Assembly (NCBI GenBank): GCA_032716605.1
Contig: CM064545.1
Location: 8,268,141-8,332,140 of the forward strand
Origin: Paralithodes platypus
Taxonomy: Eukaryota; Arthropoda; Malacostraca; Decapoda; Lithodidae
Reading direction: 5' to 3'
DNA length: 64,000 nucleotides
Each line of letters opens with the position of its first letter. Positions within the stretch are counted from its first letter, which is position 1. Positions 21,765-33,908 of this stretch are shown here, piece by piece. The notes beneath the pieces are model-generated. The model ran no database searches. It was not told the DNA's origin and saw nothing but the letters and a program-made list of their open reading frames with translations. A program made the translations under genes and the position numbers.

Positions 21765-23235
21765 TAAAAAAGTGTATTGACCTTTCTAATTTTAACTCTT
21801 CCCAAACTTTTTACTATCAAGCTAAAACCCTCCCAACCAAATGTAATTCCTCGTCTTTCCCTCCACTTTTCACTCTGATGGCACCACCGTCAATTCTTCC
21901 ACAGGTAAAGTTGAACTCTTTCCTCAAACTTTCACTAAAAACTGTACCTTGGATGATTGCAGGATAACTTAATCTCTTCTCAGAAAGGTACTTAGGCATG
22001 CCTACGAACCAGATGTTGTTCCTCAATTTTTCTCAAAAGATGTTCTTCAATGCTTACAAACTCCCAGCATGTCCAGATGAACTTTTCCATCTCTGTCTTA
22101 CCTTTTATATCATCCCTTCTTGCTGGAAGTTCGCTCTCATTCAACCTGTCCCAAAGAAGGGCGACCGCTCTCAACTTTCCAACTGTCTTCAAATTGCTCT
22201 CATATCTTTTATCTCTAAAGTTTTTTTTATCTACCTCATTACCTCAACCAAGCAACTCCGGTGTTCCTCAGGGTTCTATCCTGTCGCCAGTTCTCTTACT
22301 AATTATCACTAATTATCATCTCAGCTGTACCTCTAGTCCTATCCATTCCTATGCTGACGATTGTACCTTACACTATTCAACTAGTTTCCCACAACGACCC
22401 ACCACGCAATCACTCCAAAACTCACATGCTTTGGCCATAACACGCCTTCTTCTGATCTGTCGACTATTTCCTATTGGGGCAGATAAACGTTTGTTACTTT
22501 CAACGCTTACAACACCAAATCTTTCCATCTATATACCCATCACCTTCTTCCACACAAATATCCCATATTCTTCAACTTTGCACAAATCAACATTTCATCT
22601 CCTCTCAGTATTCTTAGTGTTTCTTTTTCTCCTGACATTACTTGGATAGATCATAATTATTACCACTCTTGGTAAATCAGCTTCCCGTAAGTTAGGTGTG
22701 CTCAACCGTCTTGCTCTGTAAAGGGGGACAGTGAGCCCATGTATTGAATATTATGAGCATGTGTGGGGAGGTTCCACTCATACCACTCTTCTCCAACGGG
22801 TAGATTCAAAAGCATTCCGTCTCATCAACTCACTTCCTCTTACTAAATCCCTGCAATCTCTCTCTACATGCCACAATGTTGCATGTCTCTCACTCTTCTA
22901 CCACTATTACAATAATCAGTGCTTCTCAGAGTTTTCTCCCTTACAGAGAGTGGGGGAACATACACCTTTCAACTCACTCGCACCCCTACTATGTCCAGTT
23001 CCCAAACCCGGGAGTGAACCAATTTTCCCAGTCTTCTACTCGACAACTAAGCTTTGGAGTCCATTCCCTCTATCTGTCTTTCCCTCATCCTATGACTTAA
23101 ATTGCTTCAAGCTCTGTGTGTCCAGACATTTGGACTCCCACGTATCTTGAATTTGGGTCTCAGTCACTCTTTCAACTTAGGGGGCATCACTTGTTACAGA
23201 CAGCGTTGCCTTTTGTCTCATTCATACACATAACA
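21765..23235 (+). mobile_element. LINE family J, copy 2, decayed and internally deleted
   Basis: It starts in the linker between endonuclease and RT (KKCIDLSNFNSSQTF) and continues with the RT N-terminus (SCWKFALIQPVPKKGDRSQL). It then jumps from SKVF to the motif B region (SNSGVPQGSILSP, seen across frames) and on to HSYADDCTLHYSTSF with the catalytic YADD. The C-terminus is in other frames (YYEHVWGGSTHTTLL, LIPSSYDLNCFKLCVS-type). The palm strand with the first catalytic Asp is deleted. The 3' UTR ends near 23235 like the other family J copies. Confidence 0.8.
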
Positions 23236-23265
23236 CAAAATATGTGCATACTATATAAATGTACT

Positions 23266-23270
23266 GTATA

Positions 23271-23346
<76 letters not shown>

Positions 23347-23402
23347 CCTGGTACAGTATATATATATATATATACCTGTATATATACTGTAAATATACTG
23401 TA
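23266..23402. repeat. (TA)n microsatellite
   Basis: Long TA runs broken by short GTAC-containing interruptions. Tyr/Ile-alternating frames on both strands are artefacts. Confidence 0.95.
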
Positions 23403-23415
23403 TATATAAATGAGA

Positions 23416-24278
23416 CACTCATTTATAGGTTCTACTTAACTGGGCAAGGAATTAAACTACCACAAGATATAAATATAAGCATGCAATAAGACAAAGACAA
23501 CACAGAACAACATTTACCACTTATATATTTACATGTGAAAATAATATGGCTTATGGTTAACCTGTGGGATGAGAAAATGCCCTACTGGCTAGGGTGGTTA
23601 TTTGTGGATTTCTAGCCTTAGATTCTGACAGAATTTGTTTCTGACATAATTAGTTATGTTTACGATATAAAGCATTATTTCTTTTTCATGTGCGTTGATT
23701 TTACTTACGTCCTGGGTTCGAATCCACGGACTGCCACATGTGTTTGTAAATTTCATTAATCGATTTTAGGAGTAGAGTTGGTTGTTGGATGGAACATAAT
23801 AATATAATAAACATATAAACCTTGAAGAACGATAAACCAGTGGGAAAGCATTTGGGTGGTGAAAAATGTATATTTTCGCCACCCGGTTGTATATTGGGAT
23901 CGCAGGCTGAGAGAGACACATCCTTCCCTAGCAACGTCTTGCAACACACTGACTGTCACGGGAGAGATCTCAGTGTTGTATAAAGTCTATAAGTGACTCG
24001 CTTGTGTATACATAACAGCATGAGATAAATTCGCACAAAAATTGATAAATGGAGGAAATGTGAGGAAAAATAGCCAATTGAGTAGGGGGGAAGGATGGCA
24101 AGGAGGGGGGGGGGGGGGGTTGAGACCCATGAGGATGAGTGGTAAGACATAATCTTGTATTCCTGTGTTTTGAGAGCCCCTGGGAAATTTTGGATTTTTT
24201 TTTATGGCCTTGCTTTCGTGAGACCTATCACGTTCATTATGGTGACCATTCTGTGGGGCTTATCGCGCTTCTCGGGTT
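23416..24278. other. No gene seen
   Basis: It includes a tRNA B-box-like GGGTTCGAATCCACGG near 23707 without any other tRNA feature, and a poly-G of about 15 near 24107. TTAACCCCTTCAGTGCGG at about 24279 looks like one end of a TTAA-type element whose other end I could not find. Confidence 0.4.
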
Positions 24279-24669
24279 AACCCCTTCAGTGCGGTAATGT
24301 TCCTGCTATAATAGGACTCATTCTGACACTCCTGATTGCTTAACCCTTATTTAGCGGGTGGTCAGGTATTTTACACTGTACCGCTCAGCGGGCATAATCC
24401 CGAAATATTCGCTCAATTTCACTCGCCCTAGCGCGAACGAAACGATCATTTTTGGAAAGAGCAACTCTTCGTCTCCCCATATAAGTCTATGAATGGATGT
24501 TATGAATGAGTGTGGAGGGTGGGAAGAGGTGAGGAAGAGGAGGTACTTTTTGGTCTATTTCCCAGGCGCGTTCGGTTGCGTTCGCTTTGGCCTGACTTCG
24601 GCCTCTAGCGCGTCTACTATTCCTTCGGTAATCGGTCTTATTTTTCTCTTATTTCTCCTTATTTCTGTA

Positions 24670-24780
24670 TTCTCTCTCTCTCTCTCTCTCCTGTCTGTCT
24701 GTCTGTTTCTCTCTCTCTCTCTCTCTCTGGCTTGCTCGCTTTCCCTCTCTCGCGCGCTCTGTCTCTCTCTCTCTTCCTCA
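24670..24780. repeat. (CT)n-rich tract
   Basis: Runs of CT with CTGT and GCTCGCTTTC interruptions, repeated in part near 24840-24890 and 25455-25505. Leu/Ser-rich open frames here are artefacts. Confidence 0.85.
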
Positions 24781-25064
24781 TCCGTATATGTAATTCTCAT
24801 TATTATTTTCTCTAATCTGTCTCACTCCTCCTGTCTGTCTGTCTCTCTGGCTCGCTCGCTTTCCCTCTCTTGTGCCCCCTTTCTCTCTTCCTCATCCGTA
24901 TTATGTATTTATCATTATTATTTTCTCTAACTAATCCCTCTATTTCATTTAGTTGCTTGTAATATTTCTGTATTATTATATCTTTTTCACTCTTTCTTCA
25001 GTTCAGTTTCTGTATTCTCTCTATACGGTGGGAATGGTATTTCGTATGAGGGATGTGCAGCACA

Positions 25065-26880
25065 AATATTCAATCTTTCGTTGTTTGGTTGTTTGTATTA
25101 CCGTAAGAAATTTACTGAACGCCTGCAAATAATACGCTATAAAATGCTTGCAATCAAACTCTCAAGCAATTTCAAGGTCACATGCAATTATAAATGTAGG
25201 CTATAGGTAGACCCAGAGAGGAAGAGACAAGAGAGAGAGAGAGTGTCGTGATAATATAACAATGTTACATATGTATCATATATATATGAACAAATAATAT
25301 ATACGGTAGGCCTACATCTGTTCCCCACAATCATATAATGCCAAGCACAAATATTCAATCTTTCATTGTTTGTATTACCGTAAGAAATTTACTGAACGCC
25401 TGCAAATAATACGCTATAAAATGCTTGCAATCTCTCTAGTTTCTCTAATCTCTCTCACTCTTCCTGTCTCTCTCTCTCTCTCTCTCTGGCTCGCTCGCTT
25501 TCCCTCTTCCTCATCCGTATTATGTATTTCTCATTATTATTTTATCTAACTAATCCCTCTATTTCATTTATTTGCTTGTAATATTTCTGTATTATTATAT
25601 CTTTTTCACTCTTTCTTCAGTTCAGTTTCTGCATTCTCTCTCTCTCTCTCTCTGTTTCGCTTGCTTTGCAGGAATTTTGTTTTTGTTTTATATATATAAT
25701 ATATAATAATTTACTTATCATTACTTACTATATCGTATAAACAATAGTAGGTAGCCAACTTACCATAATACCGATACACCAAACCGATCCGCATGCGGGT
25801 TTGTTTATCACCCGTTTACTAAAGTGCCACCATTATCGATTTTCTTGGAGCCGACTAGAGCGGGAGGGTTACCAATTGAAATTAAATCCGCTAGCATATA
25901 TTGTTAGATGTAAGACATGATAAATACCACTAGAAATATGAATTGGCAAAATCCATATAATATCACTTCGAAATTGTTCTGAAATTTCAAAACAAAACCG
26001 CTAGTGTAAGTCATTGCTGCTAGATCAAAGTAAAGGTCTCTAGATCTAGCGGAAGTCGCTATACGTATTGGCAGTACTGCACACTCATTCATTTCATTCA
26101 TTCATTTTCTATTGAGCTCGTCCTGGAATCTTTACGACTCTGAATCTTACGATTGCCGACGGCGATACGTTGTTGACATTTTTGTTGATGTTCCAGTGGA
26201 GGGATGAACAAAATATTGTCCTTGTCCAATAATAGCTATTTCATAGTCCCACAGGACTTATTTTGATATATTTATCAAATTTATTGAACGCCTGAAAATA
26301 ATACGCTATAAAATGCTTGCAATCAAACTTTCAAGCAATTACAAGGTCACATGCAATTACAAAAAGGTATATTGTAGACCACAATCTTCGCCAAGCTTCG
26401 TTGTTGCTTGTATTATCGTGAGAAATGTACCATACACCCTGGTTATCGTGAGAAATTTACCGAACGCCTGCAAATAATAGGCTATAAAATGCTTGCAATC
26501 AAACTCTCAAGCAATTTCAATGTCACATGCAGTATAAGACAGACAGAGAGAGAGGGGAGGTCAAAAACATCTGCTAGGTGTGATTTCCCCTGGGAGGGAA
26601 GAGATTAGTTAGGGGCGTGCCCTGGCCTACATCAGACAAAGAGAGTACAAAGGAGTACAAACAAAGAGAGTGAGACAGAGAGAGAGAGAGAGAGAGTAGT
26701 GATAATATAAAAATGTTACACATGTATCATATAATATATGAAAACATAATATATACGGTAGGCCTACATCTGTTCTCCACAATCATATAATGCCAAACAA
26801 ATATTCAATCTTTGGTTGTTTGTATTACCGTAAGAAATTTACCGAACGCCTGCAAATAATACGCTATAAAATGCAAAGGA
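25065..26880. repeat. Irregular repeats inside the piggyBac-like element
   Basis: The phrase GAACGCCTG(C/A)AAATAATA(C/G)GCTATAAAATG recurs near 25115, 25390, 26285, 26460 and 26845, often preceded by TTCAATCTTT and a GTATTACCGTAAGAAATTTA lead. A longer block around TACGGTAGGCCTACATCTG occurs at 25250-25345 and 26690-26800. A block with TTTCACTCTTTCTTCAGTTC occurs near 24985 and 25605. This points to several rounds of segmental duplication within the element. Confidence 0.8.
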
Positions 26881-27240
26881 AATTTCTTGTAGAGTGCAAT
26901 TTTGAGGACGTAATGTGCTCTGAGAGACAGCGGAGCGGTGATTAGGAGCATAAATTACCTCAAGACCGCTCGCCACACAGGGAATTCTATAAGGAAATTA
27001 CCGTATTTTAGGGGTTTTGCACTCGTGTTTTACGATCGTTGAAAGACAACCAGTGATCGTAAAAGGATGGTTCGGGTGTCATTGGAAAGCTCAATTTACG
27101 CACTTTCAGGATACATACTTGTATTACGCTTTGGGTCTTGTTTATGCATGAAAAAGAGCACGGAACAACTCCATTTAGGGTTAAAAAAAAAACCCGCTGG
27201 GCGGCACAGTGAAATATACTCCACCAGCCGCTCGTAAGGT
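26870..27240 (+). repeat. Partial inverted copy of a related TTAA element
   Basis: From about 26880 to 27235 the sequence follows the inner and right part of the element at 42022-42502: ACCGCTCGCCAC, GAAATTACCGTATTTTAG, ACAACCAGTGATCGTA, then GGCACAGTGAAATATACTCC at its end. It lacks the left end and lies opposite to the surrounding piggyBac-like element. Confidence 0.75.
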
Positions 27241-27296
27241 GATAAAATGCTTGCAATCACATTTTCAAGCAATTATAAAATATAAATTGTACTTAC

Positions 27297-27519
27297 CAAC
27301 ACCCACACCAGTATGTTCTTCGTCAGGAACGTCTCCAATTTGCTCAAGGGTCTGTCCAATATCAACCACAACATCCACCCCACGCAAATTATGCTTGGGG
27401 TGAAAGCCTATGATCGGGTTATTTTCGTCTTCCGAGTCATCCACACTACCAAAACTCTCACCCAGACCTTCGACGGTTTCATCCAACAGCTTATTAGAAA
27501 GTTCTGAAGAGTTCAGCAT
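27297..27519 (-). pseudogene. Possible first exon of a piggyBac-like transposase
   Basis: An ATG at 27519 opens a frame MLNSSELSNKLLDE... with the acidic stretch SVDDSEDENNP near residues 25-35. The acidic start suits a piggyBac-type N-terminus, and it lies about 300 bases inside the 5' end of the element. The frame meets GTAAGT at 27291-27296, a consensus splice donor, and stops soon after. No DDE catalytic region is present anywhere in the element. The protein could instead be unrelated captured sequence; nothing in the 75 residues proves the family. Confidence 0.4.
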
Positions 27520-27816
27520 GATATCTAGTTTCTGGGTGGTGAGCCGGGCGTGGTTAGTAGGCTGGCGCGACGCACTAGGGATTGGCGGCCACCGAATCGA
27601 ACACGGGCAAATCTTGACCTTCCATTATGGCTGCTTGAGGGTCACTTAGTCACGGTCACGCAGTGGGGATGTGTGGGTGGGCCCTTGTAGTACACCGCCT
27701 GACCACCAAGTTTCGCTTTCCACCAAAATTAGGGCGGGAATACGAAGTCCGACCCCGCCATTTAGTCCAATTTTCTCGTATCGGACTTAAGTCCGACCCC
27801 GCTAAATAAGGGTTAA

Positions 27817-28858
27817 GCAAGTGTCTGATTAATATGAAAGGTTTGCAGCAAAAGACTAGAAGAAAAGCGCTTTCAAATTACATCAGAACGAGCTCTCTAG
27901 TTAGTGGGGTTCGTCCGCAGTGTTACTATAGACATCTTCAATATTCGCTAATAATTAGCAATGTTCCGCTACATTTGTCTTTGACAACAATGAATATATC
28001 TCTTGAGACCACCCCACAGAGCCTCAGTACCCCGGCTGACTTGACGAAGAGTGGACAGGGGTCTGCTGCGCTCCTGATCACTCGCATTAGTTTCCACAGG
28101 CTTTAATGGGCGAGTAATTCCAGAATATTTCCAGGACGTATCTGTACAGCAACTGCGACGAATGGGACAATGGCTGCAGGTGCATAAAAACAAAATCACA
28201 TCAATACATAAATACAAAGATAGTGAAATCATCAGAATTATGAAAACACTTTATCAAAGAAATGGGATACTTGGTAAATGCAATAGTTTACATTTACACC
28301 CTTTACTAGTATATAGTAAATGGAACAACTAAACAACTTAGGGTCTTCAGTAATCTCGGTCGTGCACTTAGTCTTTTATAGAAAATTACGAACTTGCGCG
28401 CGGAAGCAGGGCTTGAAGCGTGGTCGATCGTCTCGCCTATTTGGGTAGCTTACCTATATTTCTAGGGTTCGGGTTTCATCGGCCTCATGGACCAAGTGCT
28501 CCCCCTTCATCACTGGTAAGAGTGGGGTCTTCCAGTGGTTTTGTACTTCTCAGCTCTGTTTTTCTGTTGATGACTTGGTGTACTTTGGAGTTCTGTTTTG
28601 GCTAGTCTTCAGTTTTGTTGGAGGGAGTTTGTGGGTGGCGACTGGTCATCCGCGTAGAACTGGTCGTATCTGTGGCCCCTTCACGCCAAGCCGGGGGGCT
28701 AAGTGTTGTGCCGAACTTGACGGACGGAGGCACCTTCATGACACCTTTCTTCCCTGGTGTATGCTCTGGCTGGATTCCTGGGGCAATTTGTTTTGTCCCA
28801 TAATTGTGGCTCCGTGGTGGGTATGGGACAGCTGCATAGGATGTTCTATTTTTGTGTT
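27817..28858. other. No gene seen; possible 5' region of the following LINE
   Basis: No motif-bearing frame up to 28400. From about 28400 the base composition becomes GC-richer, as in the LINE that follows, so its 5' UTR may begin there. The start cannot be fixed without another copy. Confidence 0.4.
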
Positions 28859-30663
28859 ATGGCTTCTAACCTGCCTTTCAATGTTGACGACTCTGGCGAA
28901 CTTTTGGTTCCCCCTCCTGATCCTCCTCCTTCTCTTATGGTGCAGCCTTTCCAGGCAGGCAGGACGCAAAGGCCTCCGTCAAGTAGGTCCCGTCGTCCTC
29001 CGAGAGCTATTGCGCCCCTTCCAGAGCTGAGTTTACAAGTTCTCTTTACTAAGTTTGTGGTGGTTCGTCCCCCCCCCCCCCGAGGGATTAGATCTGCGAC
29101 GTCAAGACAATTTCCAAACTCACAGAGATTTAGTTCGTACCTGTGGTCCTTTTCTGAAGGTAGTTCCACAAGTTGATGGTAGCCTACTAGCTAGTTGAGG
29201 TAGCAGATGAGGAGCAGAGTGCTTGCTTTCTGGCCATGACATCGCTTGCAGGCCAGCAGGTTGGGTGTTCTCCACATGCTACACTCAATCACTCTTGCGG
29301 AGTTGTTTATGGAAAAGAGCTAGTTGTGTATGACGAGGTGCGTCTACAAGAAAATTGGCTTCACAACATGTTATCAAAGTTGACCGTATTAAAAAGAGGG
29401 TTGATGGTGAACTTGTCCCCACACCGACCCTAATTGTCACGTTTGATCTCTTAGACCTTCCTGGCCTTCTGGTGGCCGCCTGGTACCGTTATCGGGTTAA
29501 GCCTTATGTTCCACATCTGCAACGTTGTTTCCATTGCCAGTGCTTTGGGCATATCGGGCGTTCGTGCCGACGGCTTGCCCAGGGACTAGCGCCTGTGTGC
29601 GTCTCTTGTGGGGGTTCGGTACATAAGGGTATGGACTGTCCGGGTCCGGTATCCTGCATGAATTGTGGTGGTGGACACGCTGCTTATTTCAAAGTCTTGT
29701 GATCGATATTGATTTGAACAGATCTTGTCTCAATGTGCAAAATAGAAACTGAGCTTTGCTGAAGCTAAAGATCGTGTGTCATCTATGTTTTTTCGCCTTG
29801 GTGTTTCGTTCACATCTCTGCTCTCAAAGTCCATGCCAGCTGCACCTGTGCATAATGTTCCTTGTGTGACTCGTCACGAGTCTTCTGCTCCTCGAACAGG
29901 CCTTCCTTCGCAAATCTCCTCTTCCGTTGCGAAGCGTCCTACTGGTCCTCCTTGTGGACAGTCTGTGACTCCTATTACCCTTTTGCCTATGGCTCCTCCC
30001 TCACTACCTGTAACTGAGGCTGGTGGTCCCTCTGTAATTGCGCAACCTCCTTATATAAAAGGCTCTGTGACAGGTTGTGATTCCGATTCAGCAAGTACTG
30101 GCGTAGAGATGGAGGTTGGGAGTGCCAACCTCAAGCAGGTGAGGAGTGAGGAGTCTTTGGAGGAGATCCCTCCTTCTAAGGTTCAAACTTCCGCACCTCA
30201 CGGGGGCTCTGAGAGTGCTCCTCACTCGGTGATCTGGGATGATTTGGCTTCAACATTGGGAGCTGATAAAGACAGCCTTTCTGAGGTTCCAGTTCCTGCA
30301 TCTAGCTCAGGTATAATAGGGGATTCGTCTTTGGACACACTCACGGCTTGCTCGCCAGCTCCCTCTGACCCAGCCTCCTGCAACCAGCCTTCAGTTGATT
30401 TGGTTGGGGACGGTCAAAGTCCGGGTGACTCTGTCGTGGCAACTGATCACTCACTGAAGGCTGAACACAAAGCAGGTGTGTCCAAAAGGGGAGTCTATGT
30501 AACTCGGTCACGTACTGTTGTTAGGGTGGATATGTCTGCAGATAGAGATCCTTCCAAACATCGAGACGCTAGATTATCATCATCCTCCTATCAATTGGTA
30601 AGACTGGGACCCACCCCTGGGAAGAAGGGCTTTAAGACCCTTCCCAGCGAAAGTGCTACATAG
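28859..30663 (+). pseudogene. LINE ORF1 protein with CCHC zinc knuckles
   Basis: The likely start is the ATG at 28859 (MASNLPFNVDDSGELL), followed by a Pro/Arg-rich segment. Frame changes occur near 29176 and 29350. Residues encoded at 29500-29690 contain three knuckle-like motifs: CFHCQCFGHIGRSC (C-x2-C-x4-H-x4-C), CVSCGGSVHKGMDC and CMNCGGGHAAY, the last lacking its final Cys. The part at 29776-30663 is Ser/Pro-rich and acidic without a motif. ORF1 proteins of this type bind the element RNA; that role is from the family. Confidence 0.75.
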
Positions 30664-30739
30664 AGAGTTGAGCTCTTCCTATTTTGTTTTATTTTTCATA
30701 ATTAGTAAGTAATACCTTATTGCTGTAACAATTTGTCTT

Positions 30740-31600
30740 CAATGGAATTGTTGGGGTGTATTGGCAAACTGGGAGGAATTGCAATTACTTCTCTCAGATC
30801 TAAATCCATTGTGTGTCTGTCTTTAGGAGACAATGGTGGGAGGTCGACCGTTGCCTTCACCTAGGGGGAAAACAGTCTTCCATTCCGCTCCTCCCTTGGA
30901 TGGTGGTCATAGCGGTGGGTGTGGCATTTTCTGTTTATCTAATGTCCCGTTTACTCCCTTTGCTGTACAGTCTCCCTTTCAGGTTCTAGAAGTACAGTTG
31001 TGATTTGAAAGGTGTTTTACCATCTGTTGCCTGTACCTTCCACCTTCAGAGCCAGTAAAGCGAGCTGATTTAGAATCCATTATCTGACAACTTCCAACTC
31101 TTCTTGTTCTCCTTGGTGATTTTAATGGACGCCATCCAATAAGGGGTGATTCACTTTCCAATCCTCGGGGTGAGATTCTGGCCTCCTTGGTTGGTGATCT
31201 GGATTTGGTTGTCTTAACGATGGGAGGCCAACCCATTTCCATGTTCAGACAAGCACTTTTTCTGTTCTTGACCTCACAATTACTTCTCCTGACTGTGCCC
31301 TTGATTTTTCCTGGAACGTTTTGGATGATCTGCATGGTTGTGACCATTATCCAGTGTTGGTGCAGTCCTCTCACTTTGCTCAAACTACCCGTTTGCCTCG
31401 CTGGTGTCTGAGTAGGGTTGACTGGCCTTTTTGGGGGCAACTCTGTGAGCTTGACTTGGCTGTACATTATTTCCCAGCTATTGATGATGCTCAATAGTAT
31501 TTTACTACGGCTATGTTCCATTCCACGGTCTTCGGGTGTTTATTTCCGGAAACCTGTGCCATGGTGGACTGCTCTTTTGCTCGGGGGGGGGGGGGGTAAA
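30740..31600 (+). pseudogene. LINE endonuclease domain (EEP family), broken
   Basis: Read across frames it shows LQWNCWGVLANWEELQLLL (the conserved start with Asn), an ICL-like CVCL followed by ET (catalytic Glu region) near 30825, and LLVLLGDFNGRHP near 31110 (catalytic D-x-N). The final SDH motif appears as DHYPVL-type sequence near 31345. The start of the post-endonuclease linker (RLPRWCLSRVDWPFW) follows at 31390. It would nick target DNA to start target-primed copying. At least four frame changes or stops are visible. Confidence 0.7.
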
Positions 31601-31758
31601 TAATGCCGCTGCTCCTTTAGGTTATGTGCCTCCCTTAGATTTATTACGTCAATCTGCGGTTGTATGTTGGTGGTTTCGGATTTGAGGCCTTCCAGACTCT
31701 CTTGTTTGTGTCTGTCTCGACACAATCTTGTTCTTCATATTATGGTCGGCATCCTTGA

Positions 31759-32440
31759 ATGCCTCATCCTTTTGGCTATAGGGTTCGTGAAATTATAAAA
31801 GAGCTTGATCTGTCGACGGTTCCTGTGAGTCTCATGCAGATCCCGAGGGATGCCCCCTGGGTCTTGCCTGAGCCATCATTACGTAGGTATTTTACAGGCA
31901 CGAATGATTCAGTCACTCCTCAGTCTCTTCTTCATTTGTTTTTAGAAAATTCTTCTAGTCATGATAATTCTGTGCCTGTGAATACTGATGGCTCTAAATC
32001 TGCCTCAGGTGTTGATTTTTGTTGTGTTCACCGACTTCAGCCGTGGAGGTAGTCTTCCATTAGTTGCCCAGTGGTTACTGCAGAGTTGTCTGCTATCATT
32101 TTAGCTCTGAAATTGGCATTTGCTCACCAAAACAATCATTCAACTATTTTTAGTGATTCTCAAGGGGCACTTATGGCTCTGGAATCTGTTAATTCTTCCC
32201 ATCCTATAGTCTTAGCGATTTTAGAGTGACTGTTTCTCATTCATCGTTGAGGGAAAAAAAAAAAAATTGTTGGGTCCCCGCACATGTTGGTGTCAAGGGA
32301 AATGAGAGTGTGGATTTTTTGGCAAAAGCTGCAGCTTTGAGACCTTCACATGTAAATTATCCTCGCCCTGCTTCTGATCTGCGTACTCCTCTCATGTTTG
32401 CTATTCGAGCTCGTTGGCAGGCGTGGTGGGATTGTGTTAC
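31759..32440 (+). pseudogene. LINE RNase H domain
   Basis: The frame 31759-32052 gives FGYRVREIIKELDLSTVPVS, a pre-RNase H segment, and VNTDGSKSASG with the first catalytic Asp. Further frames give VTAELSAIILALKLAF (Glu), IFSDSQGALMAL (Asp) and CWVPAHVGVKGNESVDFLAK (His and last Asp). All catalytic residues are present, though split by frame changes near 32050 and by a stop at about 32229 with an A-run at 32255-32266. Confidence 0.8.
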
Positions 32441-32469
32441 TGTTAACCCGAAAAACGGCGAGGGGGGGG

Positions 32470-33900
32470 TATTGAACTAGCTCCCCATGGGCGAGCATAT
32501 TGGCTCCATTCAGGCCTATAATCGTCTATTTATGATAAATATCGTTATTACTTATTCATATGAGCCTATTTTACCTTCACTATGAAGATAGTAACCTGTA
32601 ACAACAATAAAACAAGTGAAAATATAATTTTTCTGGTCAAAATCGCGAATATAGATGGACCAGCCCATTCATGAATTATGGAGAAAATGGAGGCAACCAC
32701 TCCCTCCACGAGGCCTCAAGACACACTGAGCCTACTCATACACACACTCGGTCATGTAACACACCCGCTAGGCACCTAAGCACATCCTCCACACAGTTTG
32801 CTAATGTTAGCACAAAAATATACCAATGAATTAGGGAATAACAGGGAAAATAGGTGATAATTGAAGGGGGAGGGGAAAGGGAGGAAGGAGGGGATGTGGA
32901 GGAGTGATATGAGGTATAAGGAAAAAAAAAAACAAAAAAACAAATTGTTTAGTGCTACTGGGGCTGTTTAAATGTGTTTTTTAGGCCTCCCTCTTAAGAG
33001 CTTTGCGCCGTCGCCCAGTAAAACCTCTGAACCCGTCGAGCCCCGGCTAGTTATTAATAAATGTACCACCAGAACCCGGCCGGTTTTGAAAATAGTTTTT
33101 TTTTTCAGAAACAATAGCGAATGGGTTAGGAATGAAGGAAAAACCACGAAATACCGATCAAAAAGCTAAACAAATGGTCCTACAGAGCCCCCGAAAACGG
33201 ATTTTACAAGAGTAAAAAATTTAAGGCAATTTCCCCAAAAAAACATGTTTTTGCGCGCTCACGCGCACGCGGTTGGACTTTGAGAGTTTTCAACCATCGG
33301 CATGGGTGCGTGGGATACTTACACAGTTCCCATGCAAATCTGAGCCCTCTAGGTAGAGCCACTCTGAGCCTTACGACTGAGCTAAAAGGGTGACTCGTCA
33401 GGCGAGTCGCTGGGGCTTGGCGTTACATACATAGGTGACTCGTCAGACGCGTCGCTGGGGCTGGCCAGGTTAAGAGCTTTGCAGCCGTTTACGGGATAAC
33501 AAGTTCAGAGAAGTTAACAAGTTAGTCTCGCCAGGAGCTTGCCCTACCATGCCTCAGTTTGATCGACTTACGTCAGGGGTTGCTTTTGTGGCACTGGGAG
33601 GCAGATTGTACTTACTGTCTCTCTTCGGTAATTGGAGGGGAGGCTGGTTCCCCTGGAAAGATGTGTTTTTGTTTTTTGAAGAGGTTGGCCTCTTTCAATT
33701 TTTATGATTGCATTTATTATACATTGATGTATAATTTTACTCATGTGGTTTTAAGATTTTAGTTGTCCGCATAATATATGTTAGCTTGTTCGGCGACATA
33801 TGACCTTGTTGTTGCGGTGCCAAGTTTTCTATCAATCAATCAAAAGCGGGTATTTACTTACTACTGCCATTGTATATCTACATGTTTAAAATAAAAATAA
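32470..33900. other. No gene seen; possible tRNA-derived fragment
   Basis: Mixed sequence. Near 33390 GTGACTCGTCAGGCGAGTCGC forms a small palindrome, and a related GTGACTCGTCAGACGCGTCGC follows at 33434. On the minus strand TTTTAGCTCAGTCGTAAGG near 33370 looks like a tRNA A box. No complete tRNA can be folded. Confidence 0.35.
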
Positions 33901-33908
33901 ATCCTAAG

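Larger units (their letters stand above)
24340..27816 (-). mobile_element. piggyBac-like element, non-autonomous
   Basis: TTAA at 24340-24343 and 27813-27816 flanks a perfect 15-bp terminal inverted repeat, CCCTTATTTAGCGGG, at 24344-24358 and 27798-27812. TTAA target sites and CCC-starting ends are hallmarks of piggyBac. Only an acidic N-terminal exon (27297-27519, minus) is left of a possible transposase. The 3.47-kb interior holds (CT)n tracts, several copies of an about 85-bp phrase, and an inverted partial copy of a related short element. The subterminal GGACTTAAGTCCG of the right end recurs in the element at 42022-42502. Confidence 0.8.
28859..32440 (+). mobile_element. I/Nimb-type LINE, RT missing
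   Basis: Order on the plus strand: ORF1 with zinc knuckles (28859-30663), an apurinic-type endonuclease (30740-31600), then directly an RNase H (about 31970-32420). The presence of RNase H places it in the I group of LINEs, where the order is endonuclease, RT, RNase H. The RT of about 2 kb is absent: the frame leaves the post-endonuclease region at a poly-G of 12 (31587-31598) and continues with the region just before RNase H. Many stops and frame changes show it is dead. The 3' end is truncated near 32440. Confidence 0.82.

Noticed and set aside
24493..24930. A 145-codon Leu/Ser-rich frame with apparent membrane segments
   Set aside because: The hydrophobic run is the translation of (CT)n tracts inside the piggyBac-like element.
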